Part shown: positions 1-10,646 of the stretch, in pieces | How positions within the stretch are numbered: position 1 is the first letter of the stretch | How the letters are laid out: each line of letters begins with the position of its first letter | Assembly: GCA_000697335.1 (NCBI GenBank) | Contig: JNEM01015857.1 | Location: forward strand, 1 to 22,213 | Reading direction: 5' to 3' | DNA length: 22,213 bases | Origin: Conidiobolus incongruus B7586 | Taxonomy: Eukaryota; Entomophthoromycota; Entomophthoromycetes; Entomophthorales; Conidiobolaceae | The notes under the pieces: generated by a model | Databases searched by the model: none | Told to the model about the DNA's origin: nothing | What the model saw: only the letters and a program-made list of their open reading frames with translations | Position numbers and translations under genes: made by a program

Positions 1-539
1 ATTTTATATAATAATTATAAAATATATAAAATTAAAATTATAAAAAATTTTTTATATAAAGATATTAAAAAACCATTATATTTAACATATTCACTAAATA
101 TCAATTTATATTATTATATTTTCTTTAAATAATTAAAAATTATAATTTTAAGAATTAAAATTCCTAAAAATATATTAAATTGATTTATAAAATTTTAAAT
201 TTCAGTTTTTAATAAAAATATTATTTAATTTTAATTTTGAAAATATGTTATAATTTATTTTATATACTAATATTACAGATTATTATACTTAAAATTATTG
301 TTAATAATATAAAGTTTAATAATTACAATAATACTATAGCAGGCATTGGAACTAATATAAGTGAAATACTCAAATAGATAGTGAATTATAAGATTCTAAT
401 AATATTACATCAATCAATACATAATCCTAAAATATTAAATAGTATAATTATCAAAAAATCCAAATTAACCTACTATTTACTAGTACAAAAATCAGATTAT
501 TGAATATCCAAATTTTTAAGGAAATACTGCCAATATACA
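1..539. other. AT-rich spacer, nothing recognised
   Basis: This stretch is almost pure A/T with stops in all frames. I see no gene, RNA or repeat other than a short (AT)n run at about 537-550 at its right end. Confidence 0.6.
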
Positions 540-1034
540 TATATATATATGGAGATAAGCTTATTAAAATAGAGAAAGCTGCATTCTACAACAATAAACA
601 TGTCGAAGGGAGTAGACTACTAATCGATGATTGATATGTCAATTGCAATAACGAAAATTGCATATGCTTCAAATTAACACAATATCCTTCAGGAAATCAT
701 CAAAATTAGTTAAATTAGGCATATTCAGAAGCTAGTAGAAAATGAGAGAATGGTCAAAAGCTAATCATAAAAGAATGCTTCAATTTAGCATTAGAGAATG
801 GAGATGTTCATAACAGATGCTTTATCGTCAACGATACTGGTTATACTTTGGGGCCTAATCATCTTGATTTGTATGTGGTCACTAAAGAAGCTTATCAATA
901 ACTGGACAACAAATTAAATTTGGATAAGGTTCACATTACATTGAACTCAAATTGTCAGCATAAAAAGTATGTGATTCTTAATCAACTTTCCAGCTGAGTC
1001 AATCCTTGTTTTTCGCTATAATAATTATTTTATT
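540..1034 (+). pseudogene. Degenerate double-psi beta-barrel (expansin/RlpA-like) relic
   Basis: One forward frame (codons in register with position 782) reads as protein-like for about 160 codons but carries about six in-frame stops. This stretch is richer in G/C than its flanks, and its codons often have the purine-N-pyrimidine pattern of real genes. At about 827-886 the frame reads FIVNDTGYTLGPNHLDL, followed by an A-Y-Q segment and, at about 914-948, LDKVHITLNSNC. This resembles the core of DPBB domains: V-x-D-x-G, then LGPNHxDLS, then a hydrophobic segment ending in V-x-V-T-W. Upstream there is a Cys-rich N-C-I-C-F-K-L-T piece, like the CGKC-K-L-T element of secreted fungal DPBB proteins. 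The family call rests on motif memory, not a search. The stops are TAG/TAA/TGA where Gln, Trp or Arg codons would be one transition away, which fits RIP-like decay. It could also be chance open frame. Confidence 0.35.
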
Positions 1035-1214
1035 GTTCAAATTGCTAAGTATTATTTGATAAATAATATTATCACAATAATTCTGCAAAGTTGATACTAT
1101 CAAATAAATTAATACACATTGTTTATTTTTACAGATGGTTTGTTAATTAAATTTTTATTAATTAATGGAATTGATTTTTGTAAATTAAATTAATTTTGAA
1201 ATTATAATGTATTA

Positions 1215-1237
1215 GGGGAGAATAGGGAGGGAAGGGG
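1215..1237 (+). other. G-quadruplex motif
   Basis: Four guanine runs of 4, 3, 3 and 4 bases are separated by loops of 6, 1 and 2 bases. This satisfies the usual G3+N1-7 pattern. It sits in an otherwise A/T-dominated spacer between two coding-like relics. No function can be assigned from sequence alone. Confidence 0.5.
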
Positions 1238-1689
1238 AGATATGATGTGACACCAATATTTAAATTTTCAAGTAGTTGATGAGGGGGTAAAGAATGAGAT
1301 AAGTGTTTGGGAATCTGGAGGGAGATCTAACATGAATCCGACTGACTTTATACTTAAAAATTTGCCAAGTATACTTTAAAATATTAAATACTTAACGAAT
1401 ACATTTAGATATTAGGCGTTGATATAAGCAATTTTGTTAATTAGATCCTACTTTATACTGTTAAAAATCAAATAATTATTACACATATGATATCATTAAA
1501 CTATAACTGACTATAGTAATTTATTTAACAATAAAGTATGGATTTTAATTAATTATCTAATTTAATTGATTAAAGCCAAACTACATGATCAATTGCTCAT
1601 TTTATAAAAAAACATTATTTTTAACCATAATTTTTTAATTGAATATGATTACATTTGTTGTAGTTAATTTTAAATAAATTAATAGTAAT

Positions 1690-3598
1690 ATTTCTTTTTA
1701 ATGGGTAAAATCAAATTTTTGGGAGAAAATTAAGCAAGAATCAAACCTTCAGTTATAATACTGACCCCCAAACCCTTACAATTTACCAACTCCTTAATTT
1801 TTTATTACCTTACCAAAATTCACTCCTTGATAAGTTTAAAAATTGATATAAACCTTCAATTCACAATCATATTCTCCTTATTAAATCTGAATGTTTATCA
1901 ATCCTTCAAATTGGAATTAAATTAACTAATCTCCACGAATATTTTAAGAGATTTTCAAAATAAATATATTCTGCTTGTAAAGACTCCGATTTTTCAAAAG
2001 TTGTTTAGTTTATCAAAGAAAATGATGGATTGTCACTCATGTTAAAAGTTATTTTTAGATAATTGGTTTTCTGCTCTAGTGCCAGTATAGACTTGATACC
2101 TGATATCAACAAGCATTTCATTACTTTGAATTGGTTGAATTTTCACTCTCCTATTTGATTGAATTATACTTGTCAGATTTAGCAATGGATCAGATATTGA
2201 AAGATATTATTTATGGGTTATCCAACAATTTATATGGTGGCTACCTAGTGTCACTTTGAAAACAATGTTTCTTTGATATAGGATTGAAAACTACTACAAA
2301 ATCAAATACTTCCAAATTATTTGAACTTATTTTTATCTAATAAATTAGTACTTTATTCAATATACTATCAATTTTTAGCTTATTTAAAAACTTTGCAATA
2401 CTATTCAATTAAACTAAATGAAAAGTTATTAATAGAATTGATGATATAATTTCAAAATACATTAATACTAGATCTATATTCTTTAGGGTATATGATAAAT
2501 TTTTAGCTAATATTAAATGAGAATAAGTTCAAAAGTTCTGCACTTGATTTAAAAATAAATTTATATACCAAGAATATATTTATTAGTTAGTGATATTGTT
2601 GAAAAGAGTTTAGAGAATATGAAATGAATCCAAGCGTTTTAGAAAATAATTCACATGATTGTTTCTGAAGTTACGAGACCAATCAATTTGCGTTACCAAG
2701 ACATCTGTCCAATAGCAGGGTGCCTAATGGCTGACTCTAGAAAAGGTACTACATTTTTTAGGAACCTCAGACGCTCATGAGTTTGGATTATTGATTGAAC
2801 AAATGAATGATTAAAATAGTTAACTTAATCCAACAATATAGTAAACTCATCTTATTCAGTTAAAATGATGGAAGCTTTAAATAAACTTTGATTATACTAT
2901 GAGTTTGATAGAAAAATAGCAATTAAATCCATTTAACTCGATTGAATCTGGTGAAGTAAAATCAAACAAACGTTGCTAGAGTTATAAGTGTATGAAAATT
3001 AAAAGAAATGTGTGGAATGGATTGATTTGTAAATTTAGTGGATGACAAATGATTACGAATTGAGTAATTTGCAGGCTGTGCAAAATATAATTGAGTTAGA
3101 TGTTAAAGTTGGTAATAGGATGTCTTAAATGGATGATAATAAATGAGAAAGCAATTTGATGTAATATGAGGGAGGAAAAAAGGAAAATTAATAGCTTGAC
3201 TCTCCATTTTTGAGGATCAATAATTGAATTTCAAATTATGAGACAATTGTGAGCAAGTATAAGAAAATTGAAAAATATCAACAATTGGAAAAAAAAGTTA
3301 ATAAAATTGATAAAAATAAAGAGGAAAAAAGGACTTGGAATTAATTAGTTGAAAAATATTTTACTTAGTACTAACCATTACTATTAAAGATACAAGGCAG
3401 TCCGAGAAAAGCAAACAACCAGATGAAATATGATAGCTATTCGAGATATGAAAAATAAAAATAACACAATCAAATAGAAGGAAGACAATAGGATTTACAT
3501 CCAAAAGGGTTCGGCCCAAATATATCATGAATTATGATCCATTAGTAGACGAAGACAGGATAAATATGATAGGTAGCAATTTTTACAAGTCTAAATAG
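1690..3598 (+). pseudogene. Long degraded coding-like tract, identity unknown
   Basis: One forward frame (in register with 3596-3598, a TAG) can be followed from about 1690 to 3598. It is broken by dozens of in-frame stops but has no obvious frame change. Several parts look protein-like: about 1742-1846, a stop-free run of about 50 codons at 2290-2446, and a clean C-terminal-looking segment at about 3465-3595 ending in N-F-Y-K-S-K. The left half has visibly fewer stops than expected for this base composition. The right half is close to the random expectation, and another frame also reads plausibly at about 2680-2800. I recognise no domain. It may be an old gene, an element gene or partly chance; it is not a functional gene. 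Confidence 0.25.
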
Positions 3599-3607
3599 GT
3601 GTGGTGA

Positions 3608-3616
3608 GGGGGGGGG
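3608..3616 (+). repeat. Nine-G homopolymer
   Basis: An uninterrupted run of nine guanines lies about 110 bp beyond the 3' end of the A20/AN1 gene, just after the stop of the degraded tract. It is conspicuous in this AT-rich background. It may be a polymorphic tract or a sequencing-error hot spot. Confidence 0.6.
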
Positions 3617-3726
3617 ATAAAAATAAGACCATCTTCGACACTTGTTGGAAAGATAAATCATTGATATTGAAAAATGAGATGAGTCGTATTGCCTTTCAAA
3701 GTATTAATGAACAATTGAAAGTTAAT

Positions 3727-4248
3727 TTAATAATCTTCAATACGTGTGAAACTTCTGCCACCCTTGGGCTTGGTGATAAGCTTGGGGTTGTTTTTAGAGA
3801 GAATTTGGAGGTCACGTTTGGCAAAATCAACTTCACAGTTGTGGTCAGTGGGGTATTTATGTGAGTCACAGAACACATAATCGCAGAGACATTTGTTGAT
3901 AGCTTGCTTGGCCAAAGGAATCTTGGCTCGACATGTCTTACAACGGCTCTTATTAGCAGTTTTCTTGGGAGCAGGGGCATCTTCATCCTTGCTGAGATCA
4001 GCAGAGGGAACTTCGGTTTGTGCAGAAGATTCAAGCTCCTTGAGAGCATCTGTTATTATAGTAGTGGGTACAGAGATAGAAGGAGCTTCTTTGTTCACCG
4101 AAGGAACAACAGCTGACTGAGCTTCAGGCTGAGAGCTCTTCTGTGTTTCTTTGAAACATTTAGAGCACATATTGTTGTAGATGGGGTTACCATAAAAACC
4201 ACAGCCGTTGGCACAGAATTCAATAGTGTTGGTGCTTTTATTTTCCAT
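3727..4248 (-). CDS. A20/AN1 zinc-finger stress-associated protein
   Basis: This single-exon gene of 173 residues has the architecture of stress-associated proteins and ZFAND5/6. An N-terminal A20 finger has Cys12, Cys16, Cys28 and Cys31 (C-x3-C-x11-C-x2-C). A Ser/Pro/Ala-rich linker of about 70 residues follows. The C-terminal AN1 finger has Cys103, Cys106, Cys120, Cys122, Cys127, His130, His136 and Cys138. The tail is basic (K-P-K-G-G-R). In the family, A20 fingers bind ubiquitin and AN1 fingers bind ubiquitin-like or proteasome partners; roles are in stress and protein-turnover responses. I start at the ATG at 4248. A longer reading from 4254 uses TTG and is unlikely in a eukaryote. All eight AN1 ligands and all four A20 ligands are present, so the gene looks functional. 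It is flanked on both sides by broken coding-like DNA. A TATA box and AGGGG motifs lie upstream. Confidence 0.92.
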   Translation of the reverse strand: MENKSTNTIEFCANGCGFYGNPIYNNMCSKCFKETQKSSQPEAQSAVVPSVNKEAPSISVPTTIITDALKELESSAQTEVPSADLSKDEDAPAPKKTANKSRCKTCRAKIPLAKQAINKCLCDYVFCDSHKYPTDHNCEVDFAKRDLQILSKNNPKLITKPKGGRSFTRIEDY

Positions 4249-4278
4249 TGTCAATAATTAAGTAGAATAAAATAAAAA

Positions 4279-4642
4279 AGGGGGGTCTAATGTACAAGAG
4301 GATAAATAATTACTAGAGCCGAACTCAAGGAGTAGTAAAAGAGGGAGCGTTGGTAAAAGAAAAGATAGGAGATAAGAAATTAATTTGAAAGCAGAGCGAG
4401 GAAAATCCTCCCTATTTATACCTTTCTGAGTTATGACTAATTAGAAATCAATTCCAAATAAAGTCTCAGGTGACTCCAATTAGGGGAAAGTTTAATTTGA
4501 TTGGTTTCCTAATGGGGGGAAGCTTGAATTGCTTCTAAGATTGAGGTGTTTGCCAATAAACTTGCAGCTTTGCCATCAAACCCAACAATTGAAAATTCAT
4601 GCTACTTAATTAACAAAAAATGATTTTGATTGATTTAAGGGG
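4279..4642. promoter_or_regulatory. AGGGG (STRE-type) motifs upstream of A20/AN1 gene
   Basis: Three AGGGG pentamers occur at 4279-4283, 4492-4496 and 4638-4642, about 30, 245 and 390 bp upstream of the A20/AN1 start codon. The last two share the longer string AGGGGAAA. AGGGG/CCCCT is the core of the fungal stress response element bound by Msn2-type factors. Such strings are rare in this AT-rich background, and the gene is of a stress-linked family, but this is inference only. A six-G run at 4514-4519 is not counted. Confidence 0.3.
4413..4420 (-). promoter_or_regulatory. TATA box for the A20/AN1 gene
   Basis: On the minus strand this reads TATAAATA, flanked by GG on the left and GGGAGG on the right. 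The G-rich flanks make it stand out from random AT sequence. It is about 165 bp upstream of the ATG at 4248, leaving room for a 5' leader of about 130 bp. Confidence 0.5.
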
Positions 4643-5670
4643 AAACTCAATGAAACATTCATTTATGGATTGATAATGGGTGACTCGTGATTGTCTATAG
4701 TTGAGGATAGATATCTTTAGTGATATTACACAAACTGACTCGGTTCAAGACGAAAGCCAGGCGATGATATTGCTGAATTATGGTTGAGAAATTTGGTACG
4801 AGGCCGAGAAAATTGCGGAATATTCTAGAGGAATAGGAAACATGGGAGAAATTTATTTTTACTTTTACAGCGAAATTGATAACGGAAATCAATTCATGTT
4901 ATTTACGATTATGCAAAAACATCACCTCATTCTGCCTGATAACAAAATATTTAATCTGCTAGCACACATTTCAGCAATATTTCATATAAATAAAGGCCAA
5001 TTCCTATTAACTATATTCTAGTTGAATAAGGTAATGTTTTGAATTTGATAGCTTCTTGTATTTAACCAGTAAAATAAAATGAATTGAGTTAAGCTCTATT
5101 CACCATACTGGATTTAGAAGTGATATTGCCAAATGTTTTATGTACCAATTTTAGACTTGTTGAAATAAGAGATAGCTCCTCAAGTGTTTCTGATATTTGT
5201 ATCCTGGCTTTGATCAATCATTATACATCAAACCATATTAGTAGAATTTCGCAAGAATGATGAGATCAAATAAATTAGCGCTGGTAGTGGGGCAAATATT
5301 GAATTATCTACGGTTTAATCATTTTGCCCAAGTGCCCAATTCATCCACATCGTTTGTACCCCAGAATTTGACCTGTTATAAATATCTTCCAATGTGATCA
5401 AATTCAATAAAAATCAACAATACAGCGGTATTCAAAGATCTAACTGCTCCTAACAAATTTACTAAATTAGGTGAAACCCACCCTTCATAACCCATTTTAA
5501 AGCAAATCAACAACACCTAAATTAGCCAATCCCATTCATCCATTTATATCTATACACAAAATTTCACCAAAGATTCTTTTACCTCTCAATTTAATCATCA
5601 AGTTTCAGTTGTACAAATAATTACAAGTTCAGTTATGTACAACTCTATTATTAGTATGATAAATTGTTAA
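4640..5670 (+). pseudogene. Coding-like but broken stretches, identity unknown
   Basis: Two overlapping forward frames look protein-like. The first runs from about 4640 to 5318. It includes a stop-free run of about 77 codons (roughly 4790-5019) and a clean end at TAA 5316-5318. The second begins near two adjacent ATG codons at about 5257, overlaps the end of the first by about 60 bp and runs to about 5667 with only a few stops. Its start is short, basic then hydrophobic, with several N-x-S/T sites, as in a secreted or membrane protein. The minus strand of 5300-5490 also reads plausibly, so strand and frame are uncertain. No domain was recognised. Both frames are broken. Confidence 0.2.
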
Positions 5671-8043
5671 TAAACTGTATCCTTTTTAGTGTACATCCGA
5701 TATAAATTACCTTAATATATTTCAGTAGACAAATACATATCAAATTATTCAGAATGACTCTTATAAAAGAATCAAAATTTTTAAATTTCATTTAAACTAA
5801 ATCTAATCTAATTTTATAGCATTAACATCAATTTAAAGGGTAAAGATTCGATACAGTATTCAATATCATTAAATCAGAAAAGGATATTTGATAATAAAGA
5901 AATGGAAAGGGTATAAATTGAATTAAAAATGAAGGGATTATTTTCGATTTATTAGTAATAATGAAAAGGGTGTTTTAAACCTTCAATTTGTAATGGATAC
6001 TTGATTAAAAATCAAAACTCCAAATCCCTTTCAAATTTTCTAAAGCAGTCCAATATATGATTTAAAATTATCAGTAATTATTAGTAATATTAATCAGATT
6101 ATCCTGTTGTTTCGAATTGGGATAAAATCAATTTTCTTGATAAACCAGATGATTCACTCAACAAATTGCTTCTTTTGATGTAGTTTCTATTCTAAATAGC
6201 ATTAATTCTATAAATTTTATCGCTTAAATCCGGTCAATATTTATTATTTAAATCAACAGTTGTTCAGCCATATTTATCATTATTTTATTATATCCCATAA
6301 CTATTTCTAATATTTCTTTCATATTTATTTTGAAATTATCATGTCACATTTATAATTCTTATTAACTACTAAATATCACTTCATTAATATTTATATCAAT
6401 ATAATAATTCAACAAGCATATCTATATCATATTAATTTAAAATTACTTTTATTTCTTAATTCTGCATCTATTTGTGGCTATATTATACAATCTCGCTGAT
6501 TATTCTGATAAATCATTCAATAAGTTTATATAATCATTTGGAATTAAAATGAGCATAAAATAAGAAATTTAATATGTAGTTTTAAGCTTAATGTGATTTA
6601 ATCTCACTTCCCCAAAGTTAATTTTTAATCACTAGTCAAAATCTAGAGTTTTTCGAAAGATATTCAAAATTTTAATTTTTAATATTACTATAATTATAAT
6701 ATAAATATTTTTAAACTTAAATCTAATCAATTTTTAATAACAAAAAATTTCATCATAGATTATTTATTTTAATTATAAATATAATCTTTATTTATAATAC
6801 AATTCTGATTTCATAATCACCTATCATTATTATTCATTTTTATAGGAAAAATTACAAGTTTGAATTAAATAATATTTAATATTGTTTGGAAACCTAAAAA
6901 ATGAAACTAAAAAAATATCCTTAATATGAAACTAATAATTATTGAATATCAACTTTGTTATATTGAATACAAGTAATTTTTTTAAATAAATTGAATTGAA
7001 TTATGAATAGAGTGACTATTTTTCTCATTATCAAGAAAAAAAACTAAAATCTTAACACCATAATGATTTCACACTTTATCTTTACTTCCCCAAAAATTCG
7101 GTTGGATTCGGTACCAATATGCAGAAACTTTGGTCAGATTCAAGTTTTTAATTTGGCATGAAAAACAATCATTATATTGGCCAATCGGTCCCAACATTGG
7201 CAATAATGGTAATTATTTCGTTAATTTGTTGCATGAATCTAAGACCAATTAGGGAAATTGTGTTGAGTCTTTTTTTAAAATTAGGATATTTGTCCATTTT
7301 GAAAAATCAATATGTTAAGGAGATTAATTTTTTATTGAATATTGAATAGAATTATCGCCAATTAATATATTTCTCATAGTGTAATTAACTATTTATATTA
7401 GAAAAAAAACTAAATAACAATATAAAAAAATCTTTGAATTAATTTCAATATAATATAATAACATCATATAATGATATCATGATAACATTCTTTTAATGAA
7501 TTCAAAATTTCTATCATTAACTTTTTTGAATAAAATCAAATGATATTTTCAAATAATTTTTATAGTAATTTGAAATATTTTACATAATTAGTGTTAATGG
7601 ATGGTATAAATTATCTTTAGTGCATGATAACAAAGATTAATCTATTTCACTTTAAAGATACTTGTTATAATTTAATAAAATGAGGATAATGTATATGGTA
7701 ACCAAAAAATAATTGAGTATTAAAAGGTTTTATTGGTTAATAAAAATGTTTATAATATTTTATTATCCAATGATAAATATGAATTAAATTTTATTATTTT
7801 TGAATTAATTTGAAATATTTATTAATAAGAATTTATTTAATAATATTTTTTTGAAATATTAGTATTAAATGATTACTGATTTGAAAAGAAATATTATAAA
7901 CTTTGAATTTTCGGACGAATATAAACTTTTTTTTGAATATAGTACAGATAAAAGAAAAGTAATCAAAATGATAGTTATTTCGATAAAGATAGGTTAGTAA
8001 ATGTAGTCAGAATGCTCAGGATGGATATAAGAATTGATAGAAT
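5671..8043. other. Gene-free AT-rich spacer
   Basis: I find no gene, tRNA or structured repeat here. A 63-codon open frame at 7158-7349 has no recognisable content and no codon signal, and the rest is stop-dense in every frame. The string ACTTCCCCAAA occurs twice, near 6606 and 7084, without an evident role. Confidence 0.55.
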
Positions 8044-10051
8044 TTACAACAGAGAACCTTTCATCAATTCGTAAGCAATTCTAAGTCTGAAGTATTGCAT
8101 ATGAGATTGGCTGAAGCGGAGAGGGTAGTCCAACGATAAGAAATTAGCAAACGTGCATGTAAATACACCACAGTCATAACCATTGCGTTGCTGAGGCACA
8201 TTTTCGGATCCTTCGAAAGTAAAGTAAGACCAGTCGAACTGGGTATTGTGTTTTGCCATATGTTCGTCATCGATGTACTGTTTCAAATTCTAATATATCA
8301 TTAGATTGAGCAATTTTAATACCAAAGATTTTTGTTACCTTAAAAATGGGGTCAGGATTGCCAGTCAACGAATCCAAGTAACGAATTCTCTTTTGTTTAA
8401 AATCGATACAAGCCATAGCCCAGTGCATACCGTGAATGTTAATGGGAATAATCACTTTATCTTTTTCAAAGATATTGGTCTAAGTTATTCAGATATAATA
8501 TTAGAATAATATATATTATAATGTTTATGTCAAATATAACCTTTTTAGTCCATTTGGCCACTGCATTATGCCCTCTAGTCTCCAACTTTTTATAGAAAAA
8601 AGTATTAAATACGTGAACTTGGGGAATGTCTTCATTTTGAGAATTATCAGATCGTGCTTGAATCAAAGCGCAGTAAGAATTGATAATTTCGTCGTTGAGC
8701 CAAGTAGCATCTTGTAATGTACCAAGATCTCTGGAAGTGACCGAGTTTTTGCTAGTTACTTGAAATTCTCTGTTTGCCATTAATGCATTTTTGAACTATA
8801 ATGGGAAAAATTTAATTGATTTAAATATATTTCTTGAGTATTAATATACCATAGCTCTTGCTTCTTCTGGTAAATCTGGGAATAGAAGAGACGGCTAAGA
8901 GGAATATTAGAATCATTATAATGATTAGATATGATTATATATGATTATATATTATTAATATCAAAGATCAATAATACATATTAAAAACTATAAACTTACT
9001 TGATCAATAAGTTTCTGAGCCTATATTAAATAAAATATTAATATAAAAATCATAAATGATTATACAGTTTGAAGCTTACTGATATAGGAGTATAGGTAGT
9101 TCTTTCATAATAGGAATAAGGAGATTCCAGACTAAAAAAAAAATAAAATTTAGTCGTCAAATTAATCTATTGAAAATGCAAAAATCTTACCTTTTGATAC
9201 CAAAGTTATATTTATCAAAATTGATATTAATATTTTGAATTTGAATTTCATTATTTGGAATAGGTTCCAACTTCAATGAAGATTGAGAAAGTGAAGGAAT
9301 ACATTCATTAATAAAATCTAATAATAATAATAATAAATTATAAATAACCTTCAATAAATATAAAAATGAAATTATTACCTTTAATTAATTGCTTATTCTT
9401 CTCATACGCAACTCGTCTCTTAAGCTTATCTTTATGACCTGAATGAAGTAAAATACTAGATAAAACCTGAGATTTATCAAGTCTTCGAAACACTGATTTA
9501 TCAACTCTTCCAGTCTTAATACCAAGTTTAGGATCTTTATCCTTAGTACTCTTTTTCTCAGCATCTTCCAACATCTTTTTATACTCTTCAAAGCTCAACA
9601 ACTTGGGAGGTGGATAACTTTCTGGAAAAGCTTCAGGATTCATAATGGGAATACGAATATCACCATTTAATCGGTTGAGTTGAATATAACTGAGTAAACT
9701 TTCCGTAATGCGTGGTGTTAATCGATTAGGGTCTTCGGTTCCAAATTGTTGTAGCAAATTAGCGGCTTCAGATATAGTTAAGTTTTCTACAACAGGCGGT
9801 GGTGATGAAGATTCAGGTGTTTTATATTGAAATTCATCAGGAATTGTAATTGGTTTAATTTCTTCACAAGTTTGAATGTCTTGAGATTCATTTTGATTTA
9901 ATTCATTTGATTTAGTATCATTTTGTTCATATTGGTCAAAGTCAATAGGATAAAAAATTTGTTGAAAAGTTTTTTTACAAAACTGAGTTATATTCGACAT
10001 CATTTTTAATGTTATATATTTGATTATTTGACTCAGTTGATTGAACGTCAT
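8044..10051 (-). CDS. ULP1: Ulp1/SENP-family SUMO protease (eight exons)
   Basis: This is a C48 cysteine protease of 519 residues after splicing. In the family it matures the SUMO precursor and removes SUMO from substrates, usually at the nuclear envelope. Exons on the minus strand: 10051-9379, 9317-9191, 9131-9080, 9020-9000, 8894-8850, 8795-8541, 8479-8339, 8289-8044. All junctions are GT-AG, keep frame and total 1560 nt. The catalytic domain fills about the last 210 residues. It begins with the T-W-L-N-D-E-I-I-N substrate motif and contains His410 (G-M-H-W), Asp427 (Y-L-D-S-L), oxyanion-hole Gln472 (P-Q-Q-R-N-G) and nucleophile Cys478 (Y-D-C-G-V). The N-terminal 290 residues are polar and basic, without recognised domains. 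The start is the first ATG (10051), preceded by an unlikely TTG; Met codons near residue 17 are alternatives. Intron 6 has an unusual GTTATA donor. Confidence 0.93.
9000..9020 (-). other. 21-nt microexon of the Ulp1 gene
   Basis: Seven codons (A-Q-K-L-I-D-Q) lie between a TATAG acceptor and a GTAAGT donor, both good matches to the other introns here. The flanking exons are both in phase 0 at these junctions. Skipping this exon would therefore keep the frame and only remove seven residues ahead of the protease domain. Confidence 0.75.
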
Positions 10052-10646
10052 CAATATACAAATATGGATTTTAAGCTCTTTTTATATTTAAATAGAGTTA
10101 ATAGACTTGATAATTTTAATGGGATTGATTATTGGGTAAGTTCATTTATCTAATTTAAGACAAACAAAATAATCAATTATAAAGTTCAATTGGCGACAAA
10201 ATTTGTATTATCAATTGATCACAAAATTTTATTTGATATATATATCAATTTGGAAATATAGTTACTTTTTTTATCAATATTCAAAAAAAATTTTATTTTA
10301 TATAATTCTAATTGGCCAAATCTACAATACTATTATCGTAATTTCAGTAAAATTCAATAAATAATTGTTGATATTTATATAATGTTAAGCATTGGCATCA
10401 AAAAATCATAATATGAATAAAATAAAATAAAATAAAATATATAAAAAATAATTTTTATACATAAAAACTTTTAGTATTATTTATAAAATAGTCAAATTTT
10501 AAATTGTTTTATATAATTCAACTTCTAAAACAATTAACCCAAATTTAACCAAAACATCAAATAGTTATTTAATATTAAAGATCATTTATATTATACATAA
10601 TAGATATTATTAATTATATATAATTTCAATTAATTATTAATTATAT
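10052..10646. other. AT-rich spacer upstream of the Ulp1 gene
   Basis: This holds the presumed Ulp1 promoter, but no motif can be separated from the AT background. A pentanucleotide AATAA-type repeat of about four units lies at roughly 10418-10438. No gene was found. Confidence 0.5.

Noticed and set aside
3601-3864. An 87-codon + strand open frame, and further open frames opposite the A20/AN1 gene
   Set aside because: They overlap the well-supported zinc-finger gene on the other strand, have no recognisable motifs, and are open only because of that gene's codon pattern.
4740-4760. A GGTTCAAGAC string resembling a tRNA T-loop
   Set aside because: No matching acceptor stem, D-arm or anticodon arm can be placed around it.
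4695-4892. A 65-codon minus-strand open frame
   Set aside because: It lacks motifs and is antisense to a + strand stretch that reads at least as well. It was not strong enough to list as a gene.
1690-5670. Stop codons in the degraded tracts reflecting an alternative genetic code (TAA/TAG as Gln, TGA as Trp)
   Set aside because: The five intact genes use the standard code. CAA, CAG and TGG also occur in the same tracts, and the Tc1 copies show the same kind of stops beside other transition changes, so mutation explains them better.
7158-7349. A 63-codon hydrophobic open frame on the + strand
   Set aside because: It has no recognisable domain, no coding-like codon pattern and no supporting context. 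Open frames of this size are expected by chance in 22 kb.
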